NCBI RefSeq assembly: GCF_902459465.1
Contig: NC_047076.1
Span: forward strand, 2,369,488 to 2,433,487
From: Asterias rubens
Lineage: Eukaryota; Echinodermata; Asteroidea; Forcipulatida; Asteriidae
Direction of reading: 5' to 3'
DNA: 64,000 bases
In this document: one piece after another, positions 11,496 to 22,900 of the stretch
Numbering within the stretch: position 1 is the stretch's first letter
How the letters are laid out: every line of letters starts with the position of its first letter
The notes under the pieces: model-generated
Seen by the model: only the letters and a program-made list of their open reading frames with translations
What the model was told of the DNA's origin: nothing
Databases searched by the model: none
Position numbers and translations under genes: made by a program

Positions 11496-12699
11496 TATGA
11501 CTTTTCAGGCTATTCAATCATAATTCTTACGATTTTTGTTCCCCTTAGGCCAAAATATCATGAACCAGATTAAAGAAGGAGGAATGTCATGCCTGTGGTA
11601 CGTGTACACATAAACAATTTGTATAGATGCTTCACAAGCTAGTGATGTGCAGAAAGTGTAGCGTACATTTGTACAACCAAAATAGTAACTGTTGTTTCAG
11701 ACAAGGGTGAGAGTGACTGCCGCCACTAAAGTCTGAAACTAAGATTCAGATCTTCAGTTGTACAAATTTTACATTGATTAAACAGCATTTCCATATTTTG
11801 ATAACCTAGAGTTATAGATTATCGGGAGCTTTTTGGAACAGTATCCTCAAAAAAGCTAGAGAGGTAGATCAAATAGCCTTACTTTCAATTAGGAGCAAAC
11901 TACAGCATTTTCTGTTTACCACGCAGACTTTAAAAAGTCTGAACTCTGATAAAAGTTTGACATTTCTCTATCGATGAATTGATGCATTTTGTTTCTCCCT
12001 GTTTCAATGTACACAGCTGAACACCTTTCTCAAATAGTTTAGAACCCGACAAAATACACATGTGTCAGCATATCTGAATAATAATAAAACATATTTATAA
12101 ACAATCAAAAACACAATGGGTGAAGTGGTGCACATCATTTTTGGTGAACAACTTTGAATATATCGAAAAGTAATTTTTTTTTACAAATCCGAGTGCAGAT
12201 TTCTCGTAGTCATCAATTTGTGTATTTTAAGGAGATTACAATAATTTCCCATTGAATGTTTCGAACAAGTCAGCATAATATACAACATAAACAAAAAGTA
12301 AAAATTTGACAGAATGTTTTGTGTGAGCTTGCAATTTTTTAAGCAGGGATGGAACAACAAAGAAAAGCATACGTATAACATTAATAAATCATTAAAAAGT
12401 AACAGCAATGCTGGGTAACTTATTTTTCACTTGGAGTTTGTAAACAACTCACTGAAGTTGTTCACATGTATTCGCTGGAACATTTTCATCTTCCCTTACT
12501 TAAAAAATAATAATCAATACTAATATAATGAAAGCTTGAGCTTTTGGTTCCAAGTGCCTTCAATCCAACTTTTAGGGCAAAGGATCATTATGCAAGCATG
12601 CTCATCCACTCTTTTTATCCCCTTTTGCCACAAACAGAACAAGCATTTCTTCAAATTTAGTCGTAGCGTTCAACACAATTATCTCCCTAAAACAGCCAG
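11496..12699. other. Interval downstream of CDK12/13
   Basis: AT-rich sequence beyond the likely poly(A) site of the minus-strand kinase gene. No exon is supported. The open frame at 12181-12408 is low-complexity and has no recognisable domain. Confidence 0.4.
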
Positions 12700-12705
12700 T
12701 TTATT
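12700..12705 (-). promoter_or_regulatory. Candidate poly(A) signal of CDK12/13
   Basis: The plus strand reads tttatt, so the minus strand reads AATAAA. It lies about 200 bases after the CDK12/13 stop codon, a normal 3'UTR distance. No other canonical hexamer is closer. Position is the only support. Confidence 0.4.
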
Positions 12706-12901
12706 TGTGTGCATTTTCCTCAAATCTGAAGCTTTAGCTCGATCATAAATTTTGAACTTTTAAAAGCAAAGAAAGAGGCGATTGTCAGAAAACTAAGCCC
12801 CCTAAAAGCTGTCACTATATGCACATCTTTATCATAATCCAGCAACAAATATATAGGCACGCTTTTTTCTTCTTCAGTGGACAAGAAAGAACATAGTTTT
12901 T

Positions 12902-15900
12902 TTAGCTCCAGTTTGATCCAGTCCCGAATCCACTTCTACTACCACTAGATGAAAAGGATTCCCTACCAAATTGACCACTATGACTCCCTCCTAGACTTCC
13001 ATTTCCATTTCCCTCTTCCCAACCCCTCTCCGCATCAGCATTCGACCCTCCTCTGAACCCCGGAAAGTCTTGTGAAACGCTCGAGTCGTCAGTTACCTCG
13101 CTGTGATGACTGTTATTATTTGGGTGAGCATTATTTCTGTATGTACCAGCAAGAGGTACGCGGTGTTGGCGAGAAGGGGGTTCAGCCGGATTAGAAGTCT
13201 CGTCGCAGTCCTCTTGAGTGTCCATACCAAGTTCTGGAAGGCCTTGAGCTTGAAGCATCTGCATCAGAGCTGCTTTGACCCCTGGAGTCACCAGAGAAGT
13301 CTCCTCTTGCTGTGTGTCTTGCTCTGCTTCTGGGGAATCAGGTGGTGGTCCTAAGGGGGTCGGAGGCTTCCAACCGACCCCATCGTTACTTTCCTCCATC
13401 ATGTTATCTAATGGTGGTGGAGAGACTGGTCCTCTACGTTGATAACCACCCTCATAGCTATCCTGCTGCTCATACTCACCATGGTTTCTGACAGGGCTGT
13501 ATGAGCTGCCTCTAGACACTGGCTGCCTGTACAAACCACCATCCATCCCGCCTTCTGCACCCTGTTGGCCAATAGAAGAAGCAGCGCTCCCTGTACTGGA
13601 CGTCCCAGCAGAGCCACTCGCCGTTGTGTTTGTTGGAGCAGAAGACTTCCCAAACAGGTTGGACACATAATCAGTCAACGTGGACGGTATCTCAGGGGGC
13701 TTTTCTCTTGTTTTCTGATTCGAACTGGAAGCACTTCCAGAGTTGTCGCTTTTTGTTCCTGTGGTACCTTTGAGGAGGGCAAGTAGAGCAGCAGTTTTGG
13801 TGACAATTGCATCATCTTTTGCACCATCTCCACCTTTAGTCTGGTCAGCGGCAGCAGCGGTAATCAGCAACTGCATGTTCAGGTTTTCCAGCAGCTTAAT
13901 AGTGCTCCTGTCAACCTTCATGTTAAGAGCCTCAGCGAGTTTGTTCACATCAAGAGATGGCTGCGACTGAAGCAGAGTCATCAACACTGCCAGTTGCTTC
14001 TCATTAGACTTACCGCCAGCATCCTGACCTTCCGGTTCTCCACCATCACTTGGGACACTCCTGCCTCCTTTAGATCCTCCTGATCGTGGAGCGGATTCTC
14101 CGCCTCCACTTATCCCTGGGATCTTGACGTTTTCATCAGTAACGAGTCCGAGTCCCACCTCCTTTCGCTTTGAGGAGGACGACTGTAACTGAGCAGCTTG
14201 TTGCTTTTCAAGACGTCTTCGCCGTTTACTCCACAGTTCATGACAATCTTGTCCACAAGGTAAGCTGGAGTATTTAGGGAAAAGGGCAAATGGCTCAGTT
14301 TTATTTAACCAACATTCCTCTGCACTGAAATGTCACTACTGGTTAACAAGTTTTTATTGAACTTTTTTGCAATAACTGCACTTAAAAAATCTTGCAGGAT
14401 TGCTTTTATTGTCTCAGTCTATAAGAAAATCCTGTACATAGAAATAAATGGAATGGGTAATCAAAAAGGAAAGACTCACTTTGGTGCGACAATCTTGCTA
14501 GGGTCAACCGTCTTTAGCCAGGGACAGTTGAGGGCATCTGGAGCGGTGATGCGCTTTTCTGGGTCAAGGGTCAACATTTTATCCAAGAGGTCTAGTGCAG
14601 GCTTTGGCAACCTGCGACAGGAAAAGAATTGTTAAGGAGGCACGGGGGTAAGTCACTTGGAATCTCCAAGATGAAGACTCCTGCTTTGATAAAACATCTT
14701 TTTTGGGGGTATTTTTTTCCTGTTTTCAGTGACATAACCTGCTGTTTATAATTCTCAACTACCTTTGATAAAACAATGACATACACATACCTTTCTGCTG
14801 AAAGAAACGACTGCAAAAGATGTTTGAATTAGTTAAAAATTACAATGGGGGGAATATGTTTGACCAAAACTAGCCCGCCCAAATCCTTCTGTATCCTCTT
14901 TGCCGAAGTGAAGGATTCAGAAGGACTGGGATTTTTAAAGAACTTTGTAAAGAAGTAGGATCCAGAAGGATTAGGGTCACAGTGGGTGTCTGTTATGGGA
15001 GGATTTAGAAGGAATGCAGGTCATCAACAGGCCATGTTGAGGTCTGAGGTCTTTTGCAGCATGGCCTAAATGGGATTCAGATAAACCTGGATTTTTAATG
15101 GGGGAGAGGGACAAATCAGGGAGAGAGAAAATCATAATGAGCAAGAATGTCATTAAACAAAGTAAAAGTCAAGTAGAAATTAACCCCACCTCCTAAATAA
15201 AAAAAAAATAAAAAAAAGAGATACACCTGTTTTAAACCAATGATCAAGTCAACTAGTTAAACTGTCCTGCAAATTAAAAATATATATAACGAATATACTC
15301 ACAAGGCAAACTCATCTCTCAGCTTCCTATTGTAGGTCTTCTTTGGTTTGATTGTGTGAAACAACGGTAGTCGTATCACATCCGGCCAGACTGCCGGCGC
15401 CGGAGTGCCGCAAATCCTGCTGATCAGCTCAAGCTGAGCGATCTCCTGGTTAGCCTGGAAGATCGGCTTCCTGGTGAACAGCTCCCCGAGGATGCAGCCA
15501 CAACTCCAGACGTCGACGGCCGGTCCGTAACGCTCCTCTCCGAGAAGGAGCTCCGGAGGGCGGTACCACAAGGTGATGACCTTGTTTGTGTATGGTCTGG
15601 ACTTGTCGTCAGCATGGTACAAGCGGGCGAGACCGAAGTCAGCGAGTTTGATCTGGCCCTGCGATGGGAATAATAAGGGAATAGGATCATTAACCTGGAA
15701 TGTGTTTGCATTTAGTTCACTGTAGGACATCAGGCCTGGAATTTCACAGAGTCCATGGCCTCTGTTGCCCCTGGTGTTAGCCTTGGTGCCCCTTCAAAAG
15801 TTTACCGTAGACTTTACGATTTTCCCATGAAAGTGCCCTTTGTAAAATGAAAATTATCTTGCCCTTTCAAAGATGAAATTCCATTTATTGGCGCAACTCT

Positions 15901-18900
15901 TCTTCCAAAGATGTACTTCATACCAACAGCTATGCATCTAGAGAAGTGTCCACCCATCTTCACTCAGGCCTTGTATTACACAGAGGCCACACCCTCTCAG
16001 AGGCCACACCCTCTCAGAGGCCACACCCTCTCAGAGGCCACACCCTCTCAGAGGCCACACCCTCTCAGAGGCCACACCCTCTCAGAGGCCACACCCTCTC
16101 AGAGGCCACACCATCTCAGAGGCCACAGCCTCTGTTGCCCCCCTGGTCTTGGTCTTTGGTTACCCTTCAAAAGTTTCTCATAGACTTTTAAGATTATCTA
16201 TAAATGCAAGTGCCCTTTGCAAAATGAAAATGGCCTTGCCCTCTCAAAGATTAAATTCCAGTAGTTGATTTAAAAAAAGATAGTCCTCACTTATAGGGAC
16301 TAGCTCAGAAGTTATTAAAAGTTTTAAGGCTAGTCCTAACTTCCCTAATAAGATAAGACTGGTACTAATTCAAGATTGGGTAGTCCTAACTCGAGATAAG
16401 ATTAGTCTGAACTCTTTCTGAAAACCAACCCAGGCATGCTGCAGCAGGCAAGATAGATTATTTACCTTGTTATTAAGTAGAATGTTGGAGCACTTGATGT
16501 CCCTGTGGAGAAACTTGCGATTGTGACAGTAGCTAAGGCCATCGAGGAGCTGCTTCATGAAACTACGGATGTGCTCCTCGGTGAAATTCACCAGTCCGGA
16601 TTCCAACAACCCCATCAAATCATGGTCCATGTATTCAAACACTAAGTAAAAGGCACCTGTGGAATATGAAATATCAAGGTTTTAATAAATAGTGAGCATC
16701 TTCTTATGATGAGACAATGCTCTAGAATTGCAAAAGTTGTGTGTTCGAATTCGAGTAAAATGCCTGTGATTTTTTTTTTCCACAGAGCTCGGGAAAGTTC
16801 CAAGTATACACAGATTGGTGCATATGGGTAAAAACCAAAATTAATATTCTTCATCTCCGATGCAAATTTCCATCTATTATCTCCTAACTTCCTACATTCT
16901 ATTAACACATTAGGCCGCGGCCAAATTTCATAAAGCCTGTAAGCATAAAAACTTTGCTAAGCACAGATGAATCTTGGTTAACAGAAACTGGTTACCAGCA
17001 AAAATTCTATAACATTTCCATTGTTGCAACTGGTGCCCCACTCATAGATGGACTAAGGGCTGTAAGTCCAAAAACAAGTGCTTATCACTGGGTCAAGCAT
17101 TCTAATCATGTCCAATTCCAAATATCTTGGAGTGATGTCACATAGGAGAGGAGTATGTGGGAGAGGCTCGAGGCATGTAGGCCTCGGGAGTAAGAGGTTA
17201 AGAATACAAAGCAAGAAACAAAACCTTCGACATGAAGACTCACCTTTATCTTTCCTGAAGTCTAGAGCATCCTGCTTATCAGTGACAATCTCCCTAAGAT
17301 TGACGACACTGGGATGGTTCAGCTGTCTCAAGATTTTGATTTCTCGGACAGCTGTGATGGGAAAGCCCTCTTTTTCATTGTCTGTCCGGACCTTTTTAAG
17401 GGCGACCAATTCACCTGAAGATATGTTAAAATAGTCTCAGAGTGTCAGGTTGGGAATGTTTAGCATGGAGGAGGTGAGACTATGTTTCATCTACCATAAA
17501 AGAGCACTTCTAAATTATGAGGTAACAAATAATATCTAGCAGAAGATGGACACAAGGCAAAGTCCAGGAATTATATTCATAAACCCGTTTACAGGGCAAG
17601 TTAATAGTGATCAGTTTTGGAAACCATAATTTCATTTTAATTTTAATTTTTGTTACAGATGCAAGATTTGGAGAAGCAGATACATCTTTCAGTTCAATCC
17701 ATCACCTTGAAAGAGCATTTTAACATGACATTTAAAACAATTAATACAGGCTTGGAATTACATGCAGACCACTGAGGCCATGGTCTTCATTGCCCCACGT
17801 CTTGGCCTTGGTGCCCCTTTGAAAGTTCCCAATAGGCTTTTAAGATTTTCCAACGGAAGCGCCCTTTGCAAAATGGAAAATGGCTTGCCCTTTCAAAGAT
17901 GAAATTCCCTGTAAATAAACCCCTTTTTTGAATGGTCGATATAAATCACTAGACAATGAATCTTAAAAATCAGAATACAGACCTGTTTGTTTGTCTCTTG
18001 CCTTGTACACCTGCCCATAAGTCCCTTCCCCGACCTGATCCACAATATCAAAGACATCCACACACCTCTCTCCCCAGTTTGGTTCATTCTCCACCTTCTC
18101 TACCCTCCTCTTCTTAATCTTCTCTCTCTTATGACTGACTACTGGCTTCGTGGCCTCCCTCAACAGCTTGGAATGTACGGTTGGTGTTAGACGCGGAGAG
18201 CTCGTTACAGACTTCGGTGCAGATGGCGGCAGCGGAAGATCCTTCATCGTCAGCCGAGGTTTTTCCTCCTTGACTCGAGCAGGCGTGTCAAAACGTTTTT
18301 CGTCGATCATTGGAGGTAGAGGAAGAGGAGGTAGGGTCGGAACTTGAGGAAGCGGCGGTTTATTGGCAGGAGCGGGAAGGGGCGGCTCAGCCTTAACGTC
18401 AGGTTTCACTTCCTTCCTGATCAGTAAGTTTTGGAAGGGCTGATTGCGGAGGCTGGGTACCTCCATCACTGTCCTTTCTGGAGACTGTTCTTTGACCCTG
18501 CTAAGGGCAGCCTCATTTTTTATTGTTACTTTAATCGGGCTGTCACTGTGCTGCATGTAGCTCTTTGTGGGTTGGATAGGCGGCGTCGCGGGTGACTGCA
18601 CCTCCTGAACCGCACCCTTCCGTGACATCCCCTTATTTGCCATTGCATCCATGGACTTAATCTCCACAATCTTCTTGTGTTTTTTCAGCTCAGAGCCCAG
18701 GCCCATTTTAAATTTGGCCGCGGAGAAATCAAAAAGTGGACTACGGCTCCTGCGTCGTTGGTAGCTCCTTGAACTGGATCTTGACCGAGAGCGATAAGGG
18801 CTCCTGCTGTAGCTTCTTGATCTTCGGGAACGCTTCCTACTAAAAGAAATCGTTAGCATGGTACAGATATACAGTGACACAATTTTCTTATCCACATTAT

Positions 18901-19869
18901 GTGTGTTACACAAAATAAATCAACATCAAAATACATGTTTAAAAAATAACACCAAAAAAATTGTTTCTCAAGGAAAGGTTATAGCATGTTCAAGAAAACA
19001 CTCCAAGACAAAGCTTGATTTATCCAAAAATAAGATGGTAAACTGTATGACAAGAAGCTTGATCCGAGTCCTTTAAAAGACTTGTCTCTGTCCGCTGTTA
19101 TGCACTTAAATACTTACCTGTAAGTAGGACTTCTACTCGATGACCTGGATGTATTACGCCTTCTACGCATTGGACTTGGGCTTGGACTGCGTCTGGAACG
19201 TTGGCTCTTATCCGATCGTTTCTTCCTCGACAGGCTCGGGGACGCATGGCGAGAGCTTTGCTTGGGAGATCGAGATCGCTTGCTCTCGACTTTCCTGACG
19301 GGATCTGGAGATGCTTGATAAGCCCTTGGAGGGTTTGGTGGAGATTTATGTCTGTAGGCCTTCGGCTGCTCCACAGCACTGTGACTAGGTCGAGAAGACC
19401 TGCTGCTACCAGAAGAAGTTCGTACGTGTGGGGAGTTTCTTCCCTCTTGAACATTTCTGTACTCTTTCAAAGCTGTCGCCGGCGAAACTGATCGGTGGTG
19501 GCTCTTGTTTCCTTTAGTTTCTGAGACAAACTGTACAGGTGGGGAGGGGCTTAAGTACACCTCCTCGTCACTGCTAATGTCATCGTACTCGACTAGAGGC
19601 TTGACCTCTGGTACTTGTTCTCGTCGCTCCCGTTCCCTGGAGCGTTTGTGCTTATGCCTAGAAGTCTTCTTGGGTTTACGGCTACGGCTTGAGCTAGTGG
19701 ACGGGCTATCTTGGTGATAGACACGGTTACGGCTTGAGCTAGTAGTGTTAGGGCTATCTTCGTGATAGACACGGCTTCGGCTTGAGCTAGCTGGAGGGCT
19801 ACTATCACGGTACATACGGCTACGGCTGCCTGAGGATTGCTGTGGACCCGGCATTTTTACCAATGGCAT
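12902..19869 (-). CDS. CDK12: Cyclin-dependent kinase 12/13 (complete, 7 coding exons)
   Basis: Coding exons in transcript order are 19869-19118, 18839-17983, 17414-17244, 16656-16466, 15658-15303, 14611-14480 and 14264-12902. Phases agree and give 1273 aa. Residues 1 to about 330 are RS-rich, as in SR proteins; prolines follow. The kinase domain starts near 514: GEGTYGQV (from 521), lysine 543, PITAVRE (555-561), HRDIKCSN (644-651), DFG (664-666), T-loop threonine 681 in [27 protein letters not shown] (825 on) is the C-terminal extension typical of CDK12 and CDK13. The family pairs with cyclin K and phosphorylates Ser2 of the RNA polymerase II tail to support elongation of long and DNA-repair genes. 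Invertebrates usually have one gene for both vertebrate paralogues, so the symbol means CDK12/13. Start choice: first ATG after an in-frame TGA. The product is shorter than the human proteins (about 1,500 aa). Confidence 0.95.
15733..15885 (+). repeat. Family H repeat in CDK12/13 intron 4
   Basis: The copy runs from 'ggcctggaatttcacagag' through 'ccatggcctctgttgcccc' and 'ccttggtgccccttcaaaag' to 'aaagatgaaattcca'. The same order appears at 16127-16262, 17748-17910, 4294-4400 and 5226-5350. Non-coding. Confidence 0.65.
15981..16125 (+). repeat. 17-bp minisatellite inside a family H repeat
   Basis: The unit 'agaggccacaccctctc' is repeated head to tail about eight to nine times, almost without change except 'catctc' in the last unit and 'cagcctctg' at the exit. 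Each unit is itself a small hairpin (agagg...cctct). It lies in intron 4 of the kinase gene, between exons 16466-16656 and 15303-15658, and splits a family H copy. The long open frames across it ([12 protein letters not shown] repeats) are artefacts of the tandem array. Confidence 0.9.
16127..16262 (+). repeat. Family H repeat, right part
   Basis: This continues the family H sequence after the minisatellite: 'cagcctctgttgccccc', 'ggttacccttcaaaagttt', 'caagtgccctttgcaaaatg' and 'tgccctctcaaagatt'. The 17-bp array therefore expanded within one element of this family. Confidence 0.6.
16286..16415. repeat. Family G inverted repeat, decayed
   Basis: The sequence has 'agtcctcacttatagggact', 'gctagtcctaacttcc' and 'agtcctaactcgagataaga', the same words as the intact palindrome at 62594-62736. 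It ends at 'tctgaactctttctgaaaa', equivalent to the 'aactctttgtgaaa' terminus. Confidence 0.5.
16697..16860 (+). mobile_element. SINE family E in CDK12/13 intron 3
   Basis: A degraded B-box 'gtgttcgaattcg' is followed by 'cacagagctcgggaaagttc' and the tail 'gggtaaaaaccaaaattaat', matching the copies at 6862 and 1-115. Confidence 0.55.
17748..17910 (+). repeat. Family H repeat in CDK12/13 intron 2
   Basis: The copy runs 'caggcttggaattacatgc', 'gtcttcattgccccacgtct', 'tggtgcccctttgaaagttc', 'gccctttgcaaaatgg' and 'tttcaaagatgaaattcc'. Same family and orientation as 15733-15885. Confidence 0.6.
18835..18842 (-). other. Tandem (NAGNAG) splice acceptor of CDK12/13 exon 2
   Basis: On the minus strand the acceptor reads cttttagtaggaag: two AGs three bases apart. 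Using the first gives exon start 18839 and residues Y-S-R-K-R; using the second gives exon start 18836 and Y-R-K-R. Both keep the frame. One serine of the RS domain may thus be alternatively included. Confidence 0.6.
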
Positions 19870-19928
19870 TGACGTGTTTGTTGAGATGCTTCATCAATTG
19901 TTAACTTTCCTGTTTCGTTTACGTGGAT
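19870..19928 (-). promoter_or_regulatory. 5'UTR piece of CDK12/13 with a likely upstream acceptor
   Basis: Upstream of the start codon an in-frame TGA closes the frame. At 19929-19934 the minus strand has a pyrimidine-rich stretch ending in ctgcag, a good splice acceptor. The 5'UTR probably begins in a separate non-coding exon further right, within 20-24 kb, but I could not place it. Confidence 0.4.
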
Positions 19929-19934
19929 CTGCAG

Positions 19935-22900
19935 AGGCAAAATAGAAAAACACAAATTCAACCTTTGAACTTCACAGGTAAAAAGCAGTAGACTTTAAAC
20001 GGGCTGATAATTGTAAGGACGATGCAGTTTTTCCCTCGTAAAGGGGCAACTTTCTCTTTAACCAGGGTGGTAGCCTTATCCGTTTTCAATGAACTGTTCT
20101 TTCTGTTAAAAGTAAACCAAAATGTTGGGACACCCTTAATTTTGTTCACTATCCCGCATATATTAATGCACACATTTTTTGAAGCGCCGACAAACAAAAT
20201 ATATAAAAATATATAAAGTTACATTCGAAAAATTTTGGACGACCTACATGTAATATCCCCTAATTTCTGCCCTCAATAATACTTGTTTTGATTAATAACG
20301 ATTTTCATGGATTTGTAATTTGAAATCGGTTTCAACATATTTTGCAATGAAATCTTTATGTTCAAAGATCAGTCGGTGACGCATATTGAGAATTTTTTTT
20401 TATTAATTTAGTGTTCATTGTATAGGGAAACTTTTTTTGACTTGCAGAAAAATGTGACTTTTAATAAAAAATCTTAGTATTTACATTTTTGCAATAGGGC
20501 AAAGAAAAAATAATTATTCATATTATTTATTGGTTGGATATCAAAAAACATCATCAGGCAAGATGTTTGGTCCTGCCCTTCGAAAAAAGTTGGTACATTT
20601 TGTGTAGACTTTTTAGGCCACTTAATCCAAATTTGTCTGATTTTTTTCATCAAGGCTGAATATTTAGCCTGTACAGAGATGCCAAGTCCAGAGGCCAGCT
20701 ACATGTATGCGTGAGATTTTTCAAAGCTCACCACCACCACCACCCCCCCCCCCGAAAAAAAAAAATCAGAAATTTAATTGTGGACAAAAAAGTGTTCCAC
20801 AATGCATCAAAAACCTCTTCAGAATAATTTAAAACTCACATGAGGTACACAAGAGATGTTGATGGTTAATGTGGAGGTACGATTAAGTCAGATTATTTCC
20901 CCCAAAAATAAAGATAAATCAACTAAAAATGATGCTCACTTCTTCTGCCTGTTGTGTCTTTGCTAGTGGAGCGCATTTAACAAATTTGCTAAACGAATCG
21001 GGAAAAACTTGTGTGCAATAAGCATTTTGCGCTGAACCCGCTGGTAGAGAAAAAGCGTGCGCAATCTGCAAAATTTGCGCTCCTGTTTGTACGGCAGCTC
21101 AAGTTAATGACTCTGATAAACTGTGGCAATATGAAGATTGTGCAAACATTGTAGATTGCGTTTTTTTGTACACACGAGCGCGATTTGGCAATGCATTGTC
21201 GTAAATTTTAATATTTTTTTCCTGGTCTGGCCCCAGTGCGTGAGAAAATGGTTGCTGTGCGTGTGAGCGTGTGAGCGTGAGACATAACCCAAATGCACCT
21301 AATGCGTGAGACTTGGTACAGTGTAGGTATGCCTGTATTGTTTGGCACAACCAACAGTATTTCTATAATTTACCAGCAATTTGTAAAAAATATTTTCTAA
21401 AAGGGAAATCCAGTTCAAAACAAGTTGTCAGGAAATTAATCACTACATAAAATCAGGGTTCCCCTTTCCAATTTAAAGAGTGTCTCATTGCAAGTTGATG
21501 CAGCTACAACTGCACGACTTGAAAAACAAAAGGTTATTATAGGCGAGTTTAGTCTAGGCATAAATGTCGTTATGGTCAACATGGATGCACGTTAAAGAGT
21601 ACTGTACTACTAAAAAATAGTAGGCCGACTTTATTTGTAGTCCACGTCAAGGTTGAATTTTCCGATGTTCCTGGGAAATCTGTCCGCCGGCCCGAAGATT
21701 AACATGGACTAGAGGAGGATGATTCAAAAGAGGGCACTATCAGAAGAAGTTTGAAAACAGTTTGCCATATGGGACGACCGAATCTCCGTGGTAAATATAT
21801 CTCCTGCCACACTGGGTCAGCGGATCTGGTTGAGCCTCGAGGTCCGAGTGTGGGGTCGGTGGGGTTCATTTTTATCACGCTCGGAGAGTTGGGGTTAGTG
21901 TGGTGATCCGATTGATGTATTTTTTTCTTCATATGAACACACCCGTAATAAACATTCTTAATATGTTTAATATGATTTTTTTCCCAAGAATTCTGTGTTC
22001 TGGGCAGGAGATTCTTCGACCTTTTGGCAGAAATCGGACTTTTGACTTTGAAAAACTGTCTTTTATCAAATTCAGTTCCGACTTTGCAGGCAAGTTGACT
22101 TCTGAGGTAAATTGACATTTGAAGCATCGGGCGAGTGAATTTTTTTGGCCAGTCACACTAAATGAGGGGTACAGTGTTAAAGCCACAAGAGAGATTGTTT
22201 TTATGTTCATAAAATGGCTTGTCAAGTCTTGATTTGCGCTAGTTTGATTTATTGTTGCAGTGATCCTGATTGCACGGTATACATATGTTAAAATACGCAT
22301 AAACTTGTCTGGCATTCATGGTGAATAGGGAAGTATAACTTAAATTCCGGGGATGGAAGCACTCTTATCTCAACCTCGTTCTGGCTATAAATCCAATAAC
22401 CTTATACCCATTCTCTCGCTGCATATTTGTTTCCCAATGTGCGTCGCCGAGCGATCCAATCACAAACATTTTATTGCAAAAGAGGTTCTTCTTTTATAAA
22501 ACCGATTCCTCAAATCATGAACCCATAAAAATGGTTGTATAAAAAAAGTATTATCAAGGGCAGAAATTAGGGGATAAGATGGAACATTTTTTGCATTTAG
22601 GGCTAGTGAGAAAAAACTTTGTTTGACCCAAATTTGTTTGACTCGTCCGGCCAGCACGTGAAAAAGTAGTTAACATGTGTACGCCTTCCGCGATGAACAA
22701 ATTTCAGTCTTTTTCATTTTTCAGATTCTCAACCATGTTCTGGGGAATGATTTTTTTTCACAGGGGCCGGTGGGAGTTTAAGTAAATGATTAAGGCGGCG
22801 AGTGAAAATGAGATACAATGTAAGTTTAATACTAGGGGCAACTTGCAATGAGAGTGCTGCAAAATAATTGTCAATAATTCAGCGACAAATATTTAAAAAC

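Noticed and set aside
15981..16125. CRISPR-like array
   Set aside because: Units of 17 bp with no spacers, in a eukaryotic intron. The same applies to the 20-bp arrays at 56138-56570 and 57360-57797.
15911..16191. Repeat protein with [17 protein letters not shown] units
   Set aside because: Translation of the 17-bp minisatellite; lies in an intron on the opposite strand from CDK12/13.
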